Of a stretch of 64,000 bases of DNA, positions 47,742 through 60,653 are shown piece by piece; position 1 is the first letter of the stretch, and every line of letters begins with the position of its first letter. The DNA is from Serinus canaria. Taxonomy: Eukaryota; Chordata; Aves; Passeriformes; Fringillidae. The notes under the pieces were generated by a model. It worked only from the letters and a program-made list of their open reading frames with translations. It was not told the origin of the DNA and ran no database searches. The position numbers and the translations under genes are program-made. The DNA lies in assembly GCF_022539315.1 (NCBI RefSeq), contig NC_066316.1:97520179-97584178 (forward strand). Direction: 5' to 3'.

Positions 47742-49027
47742 GCCAAGAATATGAACATGTAAGTATTTTTTAAAGTTCAGATTCAGTGCCTACATGAATT
47801 AATATATAGGAATAAAGTAATGGGCAGGCTATTTCAGGAAGACTGGTCAAGCTACATAGCTACATTTCACAACTTCTTGGAAAAGTATCTTCCCAGTGCT
47901 TTTGTATTTCTCCCCATAAGTATATGAGAATACAGTGCCACTGCTAGGGGTTTGCCTCTTTGAGTTTAAAAGGCTTGTGTAAAACACATTAAGTAAATCT
48001 CCCATTAGTACTTTTTAAAAGAGGTAACAGTTCAAAGGCTGAGTAAATCACATGCCAAATCTATAAACTCAGTCCAGCTCTTGTTAGAAAGCTGGTTTAC
48101 AGCACATAGATATTTTCACCCAGCAGATATGAAGGTGCTACACATATGAACACATTTTTTACTAATCTTTACTAATTCCCATTTTACTCCCATTATCACA
48201 ACGTTGCACTTACCACTCTTTCAGAAAAAGCTGGAAATGTTGTTTGGACCTCATCCTGTAAGTATCAATACATCACAATACCTATAAAACTAAATTCTAA
48301 ATTCCACTGTAAATCTGATTCCTCAGCCATTCAAATGTTAATAGTTCCTTGGAGATTTTTTTTTTTTTACTGAATTACTTTAATTTATCCACCTATCTAA
48401 GTTTAAAATTTTAATTTTAGAAGAAAAAGCTATGCTTAGAGTTTAAAAGGGTAGAAGTTTGGACCCTAGTAGTAAACATATACATAAAAACTGTGTGCTA
48501 TGTACACACCACATCCAACATGCAATTAGCAGTTTATTGATAGCATGAAAACAATTCTCCTAATTTGAATATCTGACACAGAGTGTCACTAATATTTAGT
48601 GGTATGTTGTTTTTTGGCAGTTTTGAATACTTACTATTATTTTTATTTCTATTTTACAGGGCTTTGAGGTAAGCGATATTTTCAGAAAAGATAAAAGTAA
48701 AGTGGCTGAACAGTACTTGTAAGGGGAAAGGGAGAACTTCTGGAGGGACATCCAAAGGTAAAAACTTCCTGGACTATAGCAGTCCTGGAAGGAAGCAGAT
48801 TTGTTAGTTACAAGCCTAAAAATAACTAAAATTTTTTAAACAGAAAAAGAAATTTAGAAGCCAGGCATCAAAGTGAGAAAACAAAGCAGGTGCTTCAGGA
48901 TTTATTGGTTTTCCACTGAAAAATGTGATGGGACAATACCCTGCCACAAAACAATGGAAATGTGACTACAAGTGGAAGAATGAGACAAGAAGGAAATGCA
49001 GAACAAAAAGAATAAGTGATGTCATGT

Positions 49028-49042
49028 ACACACACACACACA
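49028..49042. repeat. (AC)n microsatellite
   Basis: About seven uninterrupted AC units following ATGT. Confidence 0.85.
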
Positions 49043-50843
49043 AGAAAATTCTGAAGAAAATTATTGTGCCAGAAGAAGGGAGGAAAAGTAGGTTTTATGC
49101 AAGGAATCACAGGTAATGAAAACATGGAATACACAAAGAATGAGGTAAAAAAGTAGTCTCCATGTAGGAAAGAGGCAGAACAGAAGGAAGTGTATTTGCA
49201 GTGTAGAAAGTGAATGCAGTCACAAATTCTACAAGAAAGATTATGAGAACAAAAATATGTAAAACTTACTTGAACTCAGGAAGGGGGTGGACAGATTTAT
49301 TCTTTATCCTCTCTGAAGAGTTTTAAGAATGAGCTAAAAATCCCTCTTCTAATTCCACAGTATTTACAAATATAAAATGCTAGTTCCAGCTAGCCTTGTG
49401 CCTCAATCAGAATATAAATTATTGCTTTTTTTTTCCATTTTAGATATTATTCACACTGCATAACCTATGGAAAATAAAAGATTTTAGTCCTTGATAACTA
49501 TACCTCCCATAACAGACTAAATTTAACATTTTCTAGGGAAAAATAAGATAATTAGCTGTAAAAGTATTTCTTTAAAACGTCCTTTTGCAGGTTCAATTGC
49601 TAGGAAAATTATGAATGAATCACCTTCAGTAACACAATTCCTGCCAAGCATAAAGTAACAATAAAATATTATCATAGGAAGCATGTAATTCACTAAAAGC
49701 AGGGAGAACAAAAAAGTAGGTCAGCTTTGAGAACTTTTTTTTTTTTTAGATTCCATGTTGGGGTTTATTAGTTAGTGTTATTTCTTATTAAATCCCATGT
49801 ATTTATAACATGTATAACCTCACATATGATTTCAGGGGTTACCAATAAATTTGTAAATAAGTAATGAGGAGCATTTTTAAATATTATTTACATTAGGAAT
49901 AAAAAGGGAGGGTTTCTCCTTCAGAACTATCTGCAGCAAAGGATAAAAAGGACTATTATTATGTAAAAAAAAAAAACCAAAACAACATGGTGAAAGGGGT
50001 TTAGTAAATGACAGAGAAAAGGAGGACTAATACTAAAACCAAGAGTTCTGTGATTTAAATTTCTTCATCAATCAGATTTTCCAATGAAAGTCATTCACTA
50101 AGAAACAAAACCAGCAGGTCCTTTTGATATACAAGTTTTAGGCTTATAAAGGAACAACAGCTCTGTAAGTGCTGTCTTTGAGGGCATTAATTCATGCAGT
50201 AACTCAAAGCTTAGAAAGGGAGTGGATGTTGTCCTGAGGTGATCCAGCATTTTTCCAATCCTAAAAAATGCTACCTCTGTAGTACAAGTGGGAAGCATGA
50301 CTGCAGTATGTGAGCAAACTTTCATTCTCCTGGGTTGGGTACCAACACCAAAGTCCAGTACAGGCTTCAGTGTAGAAGACAGCCACGGAGAATACACAAG
50401 GCTGTACTGACACCTAAATCTTTGCAACCTGACTGCTCCTGATGCTTTAAACAGCTTTTTCAGTCATCCTCATCATCTGCATGAGCTGACCTAAAGGCTT
50501 CAGACTGAAACACAGACATACCCAAGAACAAATGCCTAAGAGCTTCAGTGAAGGTATACTTGGAATTATTATGTGACATAATCAATTACGGATATCTGTC
50601 CTTATCTTTGAGACAGCATCACCTGATGGGACCTAAAGGTAAATGTAAGGTAGCTGTGTGGCAATTTGATGTAATCATCACAGGAAAAGGTCTCAAAAGA
50701 AGCACACTTCCAAACCCTCTAAGCAACTGAATGTTTTGCTGAAGAGATATTTATAGATATGCCTCTGTTTTCTGCAGAGAAAAAAAAAAGAGGTTTATAA
50801 ATGTAATCAATTTCAAGTTTTAGAATCAGTTTCAAGTATTTAG

Positions 50844-50886
50844 AACTAATACTTCTAGAACTTCTTTAGTTCTAGAAGTATTAGTT
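50844..50886. repeat. Perfect 19-bp inverted repeat with 5-nt loop
   Basis: The left arm AACTAATACTTCTAGAACT (50844-50862) and the right arm AGTTCTAGAAGTATTAGTT (50868-50886) are exact reverse complements around TCTTT. The total of 43 nt is shorter than normal pre-miRNA hairpins. The arms contain TTCTAGAA palindromes. No flanking target duplication or transposon was recognised. Confidence 0.95.
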
Positions 50887-52589
50887 TACTACCTCTTAGT
50901 CTCTTAACTACTGCTGATATGTACTTTTAATTTTTTTGATCAACCGATGGCTTCCACAGCTTTCTTAAGCACTTAATTACAAGTCAGGAAAGAAAGTTAA
51001 TTTCATTAGATTCTTATAGAGTTGGTGAATGATTTAAGGTGTCCATGAAAACACTTATAAGCCACAAAAACTTCGTACCTTTCCTCTTCAAAGTTCTGGC
51101 ATTTAAGCAGCTCAAACCAGTAATTTATCAGCTGTTGAAGGTGATGAAACAGGGCTTCACTGATGTGGGGGGAAATACGATCTTGTGGTTAAGACTTTGA
51201 ACTGGGAGCTTTAAAACATAGCTCTTAGCCCAAATTTCCCACAGACTTTGTATGTGACCTCTGCAAGTCATTTCACTCCTTCATGTTTCTAACCATCTGT
51301 AAAAATGGAAAATATCATTCTCCCTCTCAGGAATTCTTATGAACTAGCATGTCTCATGCTGGGATACCTTTGTAATACTACCAATGCGAGCATCTTGGGC
51401 ACTAAAATTAGTCATTTGTCATGTGAAATTGCACCTGCCACACACTCGAACAATTGCCAGTCACAACTTGGGAGTTACATGGCCCAGAAGCCCTCCCAGA
51501 GTAGCATCATGTTTTACAGAGTATCAGTATCAATATCAACAGGAGAGATTCCATTGCAATAGGCCAAAGAATGCTCCTTATCCTGTTGGAAGCATTAAGG
51601 TAGGTTTGAGCCCCAGGTTTGTTTAAATCATGAAGAAAAAAAGAGCCAGGGAGAAAGCATAAACACTGGGCAGCCACAGATATCTGGGTGAAGTAAAAAT
51701 TGTTTCTTTGGTCTGAATGCAAATCAGGTAACAGGATTTTATGTCAAGCACTTCAATTCTTCCAAGATCCATACATTTAATTATTAATGTTAGTAATATT
51801 GCAGCATGAATGCAAAGACCCAGCATGACAGTAGGCTGGGCACGAGGTCACTGTGCAAAACACAAGAGTCATACTTGTGACTGGAGGCCATCAAGTGCAT
51901 GAACAAGGACCTGTTAATCTGCTATGCAAAAGATACTGGTTTGCTCCTCCTTTTGAACTGGCAGCCGTTGTATCCCATACAACAGGAACAGTCTGGGTTA
52001 CTGCTATTTTTGTGTTGCCTGGCTCTTTCTATTTCAAAGTTGGACCTTCTGCATTTGAACTTCTATTCATGGACCTGCTCCAAGGGGAAATTTGGCAACT
52101 TCTTCTCTTTCATGGGTATTTACATTGAGGCCAACTTCATCAGTAAATTTCCCAGGAACACATATAGTTTGGCACATGCTGTTTTTCCTTTGGGAGTCTC
52201 ATCAGTACTGAACACAGTGACAGCTGATGTTTGAAACAAATTTCTGAGCATTTGGCAATGTAAAACCAAGAAGTGCAAACCAAAGTGGCAGGAGGTCATC
52301 TTATGATCTATTCATTTACATTACTCTCAAACACTCGCAGCAAATGCAATTCCACATTTCAGCATCACTGATATTGTTTAGTAGAACGCTTTTATTTTCA
52401 GAATACTTGGGAGAGGTTTCCACCACAAATTAGAAGCTCATTTCTTTGTGCTTCACTGATGAAGCTTATAATCTTTTTGTAACAATATTTTACATCTGAA
52501 GAAATCATGTCCATTCAACCTTCCTCTAAATCCAGCTCTTCCATTATTATATACCTGTACAGTCACGTTTTCTATATGTTTTTGCCATT

Positions 52590-53110
52590 CTCCTCCATTG
52601 CTGATTAAAGCTGCTCAGGTCTGGACACAGTACACCTTCAGCAGCGGACATACCTCTCCTGGATTGAATAATACTGCTATTAATTCACCCATCAAACATT
52701 TCCCTTCTTCCCTTTCACTTCTACAGTTTTATTTATCTTCTTAGCTTACTACTGGTTTAGTAGCCACACTAAAACCCCATTGCTCTCTGCAGTATTTCAG
52801 TGGCTTATAATCAATTTTATATTTGTGGATTTGATTTCACTTTTGTAGGTGCAATACTTTATATTTACCTTTACTGAATGGCATCATTTTAATTTACAGT
52901 CTTCTATGTATCAATAATTCTGTCCTTTGAGATAAGGCAGATTCAGACAATAGCAAAGTCTGAGATTCCACCAGTAATGTTGCTAATTAATTGAGGTACT
53001 GAACAAGAATGGACCAAACAGACCCCCACGTGACCCTACTTTGACATGAGATAACTGATGATCACTCCAGGTTTACCTTTTCCAGGGGTAAGCTTTCACT
53101 CCATTGCACG
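52590..53110 (-). mobile_element. Ancient decayed CR1-type LINE fragment (reverse transcriptase part)
   Basis: Read on the minus strand, fragments in several frames match the CR1 reverse transcriptase order. A GGLFGPFLFSTSIN-like stretch (about 52,980-53,040) corresponds to the family's PQGSVLGPLLFN region. PFSKGKYKVLHL (about 52,850-52,885) corresponds to FNKDKCKVLHLG. VRLLKVYCVQT (about 52,620-52,655) corresponds to VRPHLEYCVQ. Many stops and frame changes show an old copy. Family consensus strings are from memory; a repeat-library alignment would fix the limits. Confidence 0.65.
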
Positions 53111-55213
53111 ATTTGCTTAAGTTTTCAATTATGATAGTCTTACTGCAGTCAAACATATCACATCTGCTGTATCCATCTTCTGCAGGTTGGTTACTCAGAC
53201 ACAGGGGGAAATTGGAGGAATTTGATAAGGGTCATTCCTGAAAACTTAATATTAACTTTCAAATTTGCAGTCTAAGCACCTGACGAATAATAAAAGCTTG
53301 ATAAATAAAGTTCTTCCAGATGTCAGAGTAAAGACAGTTCCCCAGGCCCTCCCTTTTTGGCTTGAATATGATTCCAGATACTCCTCTCCTATCTTCTAGA
53401 AACTCTGTCTCCATGATACAGCTGTCTCTCCATTTCTCCAAGAAAATTGATCATAGTTTATAGATTATTTTAACTGGATCCATAATTTCAACAGAAAGCA
53501 CACAAATAAAAATTAGCATGCTTAAGTTACTATCTGGACAAAAAAACTCTTGTTGGTATGCTAGAAAGGTCAAAGTGTTCAGAACCCCTCACTTCTGATC
53601 TCAAAAGTTTTTGGGTTTTTAAAATATTGATTTCTTATTACTGCAGAAATCTCCATAATCATTTAGGTAATATACAAGCCAAACAGTTATGTGGGGTCAA
53701 TTTATCTTGGATTTTTTTCTGCTTCTTCTTTTCAGAAAAGCATTAAATAGTTCTTACAACAGTTTACATGAATGAATTTTGAAGTTATTTTCTTCCGAAT
53801 TTTAAAATCCAGATAATTCTAAGATATCTGAATAGATTTCAGTGCTACATAGCATCAATGTGGAAGATTTTAATGACTATCCTCAGTAATTTTTTCCTGA
53901 AATCTCTCTTCTTTAGCTGTGATTTACTTTCTTAGAAGTGTTGTTCATCTGCATATTTATATTGTAATTGCACATGTTCCCAGGCAGTTAAGAATTTTCA
54001 ACCTTTGCACTACCCACGGCGTGTGTTCACACCACATCCTCACACATGCTTGAGATACAGGTGCTGTGTCATCTCAGCCCTGGCTCTGCTACAGAACTCA
54101 GAGTTCTCTGAAAGACTTGCCCTTCGGTGCAACCTATGAATATTTTCTTTCTCCGTTTTTAAATGTATATTTAAACATCTCTGTGCATTACTCTCAGTGA
54201 CCTGGAAAAAGGTGTCACAGTCCTCATTTTAAGACTCAAATCAATTAATTGACTCACAGATCAATCTTAGAAGCTCAGCAACAACCCCCAGATTCCTGTG
54301 TGATGCCGTAACTCTTGCTGAATATCAGCTCAAAGCTTGTTGGCTCTGCTCTCAGCAGAGAAGAGCTTCACAACTATCTGCAGTGGAGACTCTCAAGGGT
54401 TGCCAGAGTTCTGATGAATTGCACCACTCTGGGCAAGTTCCACTCTAGACATGTCATAAATCATCATCCTGTTGAGCAGCCTTTACAGATAGCGTTGCTT
54501 TGCTACTAACATGGTGCTGACTTGATCCTGTGAAGACAAAATCACCCCCTCTTATCATCCTGGTCATGAAAGAATGGTTTAGGAATGGGAGGCTACATAA
54601 AACTACATTCCCTAGTTAAAATAGAATTGCTTGAGAAGGGGGGAAGCTATAGGACTTCACTTTATCCAAAAAAGGGACTGTGGCAGTGACAATCCTAAGT
54701 GTGAATTTCACCTGCTCTCCAAACAATGTTACAATCTGAAAAGATGTGATCAGGAATGGCAATGCTGTAACTCCTCTCAGGTTCTGTCCTGCAGTCCTGG
54801 CCCTGATCATTACCTGGTTTGTTGCTGTTGCTCTTCCATGCTGGCAACAATTTAATTCAACCTAGAGGACCTTTGAGAATACTGAATTGAACACGTGTGG
54901 CTGGTGCATCAAGGTAATGCTGCCAAGTGAATGAGCAGATAATGGGATGCTTGAGCTTCTTTAGCTCCAACAGAAAGTCCAAAGTCTGGACACTCAGCCA
55001 AGAGAGAAGAAACAGAAGGCTTTTTAATGCATTCTCCCATACAACCCTTTATGTTTTTCATAAGGATCTCTCTCCCACAGCATAGGAACATTAGTACCCT
55101 AACCCTGACAGACACTCAGTATTCACACTGAAACAGGTAAAGAATTCTTCATCAGATCCAAGATCAGATAGAGACGTTATTTTCAGATTTGTTACTGACA
55201 GATACAGATAGAT

Positions 55214-55390
55214 TTAAAAAAACAAATCAACCCCAAACCTAAACCAAACCAAGCAAACAAAACAAAAAACAAAAAACAAACCAAAAAAAAACCCCACAAA
55301 AAAACCAACACTCCCCCCCCCCCCCCCAAAAAAAAAAAAACCCAAAAAACCAAAACCAACCAACCAAAAAAATCCACGAAAAAACCCACA
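55214..55390. repeat. A/C-rich low-complexity tract with C15-A13 core
   Basis: About 175 bp of A/C-only sequence with an uninterrupted C15 (55313-55327) followed by A13 (55328-55340). The minus strand carries a G15 run that could take part in a G-quadruplex. Confidence 0.92.
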
Positions 55391-55594
55391 ATGAACTGAA
55401 GGTTATTTTTCCAGAAAGACTAGAAAGGAGCTCCTCACAGTAGGAGGATGACTGTCTAAGTACTCTACCCAGCTTTCCACAGCCTGAAAAGATTTCTGAA
55501 GAGAAAAAACTCTGATAGGTTTCTACCCGCCCTTGAACACCAGGGGCTATTTAAAGATAGGTGATTTTTTATCTCTTTTCATCTACTGTCCCTG

Positions 55595-55674
55595 AAACAA
55601 ACAAACAAACAAAAACCCAAAAACCTAACAACAAACAAAAACCACCAAAACATTCCCCCCCACACCCCCCCGCC
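55595..55674. repeat. A/C-rich tract with (AAAC)n and C7 runs
   Basis: Starts as four (AAAC) units and ends in a C-rich part. It is separated from the previous tract by about 200 bp of unique sequence. Confidence 0.88.
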
Positions 55675-58600
55675 AAGAACTGATGAACCATAAAGTAGTT
55701 GACAGAACCTGAGCCAACTGACCTTATGTTTTAGAAGCCAGTTACTCGAGCAAAAGAGTCATAGTCCATCTCAGATGAGCAGGGGCAGATCTCTGCCAAA
55801 AGACAACTAGTCCCAAGAAAAGTAATCTGAATTTTTTCTGAAAGTCCAAATAATTTCAAGGATGAGAATAAAGCAACTGTCCCCTTCCTATACTGGAAAA
55901 TTACAGAAGTGGGACTACTTTCCTGAATTTGAATTTTAAGCATAAATACCTTCTCTTGTAAATCTAAGATGAATCACCATTGTATTTTTTGCTTGAGAGT
56001 AATGGGTCTATGCAGATAAATTAGTTCTATGGATCTCAGTTTTGCAAAGTAGCACCAGGTGCTTAAAGAAATTACTGTAAAAAGAGACCTGAAATTTGAT
56101 GTGAAGACAAAAAATAAAAAATAAAAATTACTGAACACTGTAGCCATGGACAACAAAATTAAAGACTCTGGTTCATATTAGCATATAAAAAGATCTGATG
56201 AAGCTGAGCTAGTCTGTCATCAGATGGAAGAGAGGCAGAAGGTAGCACAGATGGTGAAAACAGAGGAAATTATTCATGGTTCCTCGTCACACCTTGAAAG
56301 AAGCTACTGAAAAGATGATGTCGAAAATTAAGACCAGAAGGCATCCCAGAACAACAAAACCTCTAAACCCTCCTTTATATTCCAAAGGTGTAAATATGTC
56401 CGGAGGTTAAACAGGCTTATGGTTTGAGGATTTGTCTTTTATAAAAAATGAAAAAAAAAAAATCAAGATTTCTTTTTATTTTTCTGAGTAAAAATATCTG
56501 AACACCAAAGGTTGACTCTTGAGTCTTTAAACAAATGTAGAACCTTTCAGATTCTTCAGATTACTTAAAAGCAAGTGCTAAAATGTCCTGCACATAACAC
56601 TATTTGCAGTGCCACTCAGACCTGCATCATCAAGCAGAACCAAGAGGAAAATTAGCCCTTCCTGAGTGCAACTATAAAGTTCTGCCACAATCTTAACAGA
56701 CTACTTAGAGTGTCGATGAGCTGACAACTGTCCTTATCCTATGAGCAATGATTGCCTGATTATTTTCCAGGAACAGATGCAAGGAAACAAAGAAGCAGAT
56801 TTCCCCCACAAAAAATAAAGTTTGAAGTTTTTTTCCATTGGCAGATATAAATTAGTGCATTTTTTTAGATGTGTCCACAATACCATCTACAATATAGATA
56901 AAATGTATTTTAAAATCAGATTTGTGGACTGTGTATATATCCTGTGAATTTTCCAGGACTTGAGGAAGAGGATAGAGACAAGTGAGAGAAAAATTGATTG
57001 TAGAACTTAGAGCCTACCTAGGCTGTAAAACCTTCCTGGAGTAAGAAACCCCACCAATTAAATATTCTCATCCAAGCAAAAAACACCACCACCACTGCAG
57101 TACAACAGCATTTTCTGCCATTGCTGAAGTAGAAGAAATTGCAGAGTAGAGCCGTTATGAAGTTATCATGAAGAAATTTGGGAAGGTAAGTCACACTGTC
57201 AGCAAACAAAGCCCCAGCTACCAGTCAGGTGTTGAGGCAGAACTGAAACAGTTCCAAGCACACCATGTGCTCGTGCACCCAATACAGGAGCGTGGGGGCA
57301 AGACAGGACAGGAGCATGTCCAGCAAAAGGGAAAGCAAATATATACCAAATTCCAAATGCCTGGATTGCCTGAAGCTAGAATAATTCAAAGCTAAAATTT
57401 TAGGTTTTGCCAACAGGAGAGGACCATAAATAGGCTGTAAGGTTTATAGTCAGGGAACATAAGGAGAATGGAAAAAAAAAAGCTGGGTAATGAGAAAAAG
57501 TCAACTTATTAGGAATCTTTAGTTTTGATTTCAGGACTTTCTACTATTTCAATGAATGTAAAATAAAGGTGGTCTCTCAACAAAAGTCCATTTTGATTGG
57601 CAGATGAAAGCTCAGGACTCTTCTAAAAAATACATATAATTCTGTATTCTACCACTGCTGAGGTGGGAAAGGATTTTTGGTGTCCAAAATAAACCTAGAA
57701 AGTTTTGCTGCCTCTCAAAAGTACTGTAAGAAATGAGCAAGATTTGATGGTAGTGCAATATATAAACATATTCAAGAATATGTATTTCTTTTAGCCAAGC
57801 ACAAACCATCACATTATTTCAGAAGAAATATTCAAAACCAAAAAGTTAAATCTCTGCTGAATGCTTCTCTGTGGTTTAATTAGTCAGGCAAGGCAGTAAG
57901 GCATCACAAAATTTCCATTTTAGTTTAACTATTCCCCACAGTCAATATTTTATAACTTTGTTTTTATTTCTAGGTTCCAGGGACACATACAAACTATTCA
58001 AACTTTTCTTTTTGTTTTCTACCATTAGAAATCCTGGACACAAAGAAAAATCTTATAATGGACCACTAACACTCGTTTCCTCCCCTTCTCTTTCTTAAAC
58101 AATAAACTTATTGTACTCCAGTAATGATATACAGACACTCTGGTTTACTCACAAAGATAATTCTGCAATCCAGGTTACTTCTGTAAGAAGCAACAAGGAT
58201 ATGCAATTTCAGTACTCAGACCTGAAACATGAAAGAACCCTGAACACTGCGCTGTGTAATGGCAGCTCTGAGAATTCACATTACATGAAGTATGTTCCGT
58301 TGCTGGAATCTCATCTTTAAAAGAAATCTACACCAACTCTCTGTGAGAGAGTGAAATGGTTAATGGCTTAAACACTGTAAAAATCATCAGAGGACTTCTG
58401 CCCACTCTAGCAAACTGCAAAGAAGCTGTTCATCTGAGACCACCCCACCCCACCCCAGTTATGCCTACTGACCGGAGTGGGGAAAGTGACAGGCCCTTGA
58501 GATAAGATGAAGGGGTGCTATTGTCCAATCATGCCAGGTCTGGGAGCAGAAAGTATCCACAAGTGCTGCTGATAGCTCAAACATTCAAGGGCAAGCCGGC

Positions 58601-59342
58601 AATTGGCAAAGTACTTGCCCAGGTGCAGAGGGTGAGCAGAGAGTGAGCACACCTCTATAGGCTACAGCTGGTGTTGAACAAGATAAGGAAAGAGGCAAAG
58701 CCTGCGGCTCGGGGATGTCTTCGTGTCCTTACTTAAGTGAACTCAGCTGTGGTGGCTCCCTTGGCGGGGAAGTACTGGGACATTCGCACTCCTGAAGGTT
58801 TTCATCTCTGCTGATGGGCCATAATGGACTCTGTTGGGCTGACATAGACAGCTCTAACGGTGTCAAAGGCTTCTGAAGTGTCCTGAACAAAAACCTTAAA
58901 CCACAATCATCATCCAGTGTGAAACTCCCCACCCCAGGAGAGGTACCCTGGGCGTTCCCTTTCTCACGTGAACCTGAGTTGATGAAAACTCAGTAGAGGT
59001 AGTGTTTTAGGGGGTGCTGCGTGACTCCTCCCACCACCTGATGGTCTGCAACCACCACTTTGACTAACAGACATTATAATTGCAACTCCCAACTGGTGTA
59101 AGGATGCCTTTTGATGGCGAGAATTTTCTACACTTGTCCCTTCCTTACATACTTTTAAAGCGTATATTGTCATATTAATATAGACAAAAATAGCCAAAAT
59201 GCTTTCCATTGCAACCAAACCGTTCTGCAATAAATCCTACATATATTTAGAAATACCAGCCATTCAGTGTCTTTTACTCCAACCTGCCCCAAGGCATCCA
59301 TTAAGAAGAATCTGCACTACCCTTGACTTTCTGGGGGTGGGT

Positions 59343-59386
59343 TGTAGCACTCTCAGTTGCAACCTTTTGCTACTGAGAGTGCTACA
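59343..59386. repeat. 19-bp inverted repeat with one mismatch and 4-nt loop
   Basis: The outer 15-bp arms are TGTAGCACTCTCAGT (59343-59357) and its exact complement ACTGAGAGTGCTACA (59372-59386). Then comes a T/T mismatch (59358/59371), and GCAA pairs with TTGC around a CCTT loop. The element is 44 nt in all. It has no sequence similarity to the hairpin at 50.84 kb. Confidence 0.95.
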
Positions 59387-60627
59387 CAATCTCTCACCTG
59401 TCCTTTCTTTCCTCCAAAAGACTTTTTTCTTCTAAAATATCCCAGATATTTTTTCCTTCACCTTAGGTGACCCAAAGATACTGATAAAGTAAGAGAAGAA
59501 AATTAGCCAACAGAATTTCCTTTAGAAGTTTATCCACTGTCACCATCACAACAATTTGGGGGCAAGAACACCACCTGGTAATGTTTTAAAGGCCCAAACA
59601 TTTGGTGTTGTCAGTATCAGTCTTCTTTATGAACTACATCACTTGTGACAGCAAAAATCATTGCTAAGAACCCTGTAGCTCTGAGTCTTACTTCATGGAA
59701 GACAGGGCACTTAAACTTCTAAACCAAAACTTAACCAAAATATTAAGCATATCACAGGAGTCAGACTCACACATGAAAACAGAAATGTTAGACTTTAAGC
59801 TTGGAAACATGGTGTGATATTATTTATACTATGAATTTTTTCAAGCACCCATTTTCCCTTTTATTTTCTTCTGTTTGTTACAATTCAGAAACCTTTGAGA
59901 ACATGTCAAACTTATGAACTGTTCTGTATTCCCAAGGAAAAAGATTCTAAGTAAAATTTTTGCCCACCCTGCCCTTAATCTAATGAAATGGGCCTTAAGA
60001 AATATAACTGAAATCTAGAAAATACAATGCACAAGGGCTGCCAGAAAACAGCATGTAAGTGTAACACAGTCTTTCCAGTCTCTGTTTAACTGGAATTGGA
60101 ATTTTGCTCTAAGTCCTCCTCACTACAACTCCTATACAGCACAAAAAAGAACAAAATCCCGAAGTCAGCCTTTATTTCACACCAATTACTACAATATTTT
60201 TCTCTTGTGTCTGAAAATTCACTAACTGGTATGAACACTATTTCACCACTATTGTAGTTTTCATTTACAAGACCTCAAATATTCAGGTATTATTTTTCTT
60301 TGGCAATTTCTTAGTAATGTGTTTAGAAACTTAAACAAACCTATAACAGATGATAAAGCTGATCAAAATGATCCAGGCCACAGGATGCAACATGCTGAAC
60401 TGCAGCTCCTCCGGTGTGTTATCCTGTAGCCATGCAGAGAACTTCCCATATTCTTACTGCAAGGTCCAGAAAGCTTCCCATGAGAGCTGCACATGTGAAA
60501 AAGACACTTTGTGGATTCTGTTGACAGAAGAGTTGAACCCCAGACCACAAGAGAAACTACCTACTTTCAGCATTCTGTATAAACTCATGCTAAGCATGTC
60601 TCAGGAAAATTTCCCACAGATTACCTT

Positions 60628-60653
60628 AAAAAAAAAAAAAAAAAAAAAAAAAA
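60628..60653. repeat. Poly(A) tract, 26 A
   Basis: A homopolymer followed by a G/A-rich stretch to about 60,680. The sequence before it is not recognisable as a retroposed gene or SINE. Confidence 0.88.

Larger units (their letters stand above)
45361..52589. other. AT-rich non-coding DNA
   Basis: Outside the tracts and hairpin listed separately I see no gene. ORFs of 60-130 codons (for example 46,559-46,951) carry no recognisable domains. Confidence 0.5.

Noticed and set aside
50844..50886. Hairpin considered as a microRNA precursor
   Set aside because: 43 nt with a 5-nt loop is too short for a canonical pre-miRNA. Kept only as an inverted repeat.
55192..55389. Minus-strand frame rich in Phe, Gly, Val and Leu
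   Set aside because: Produced entirely by the A/C-only simple sequence.
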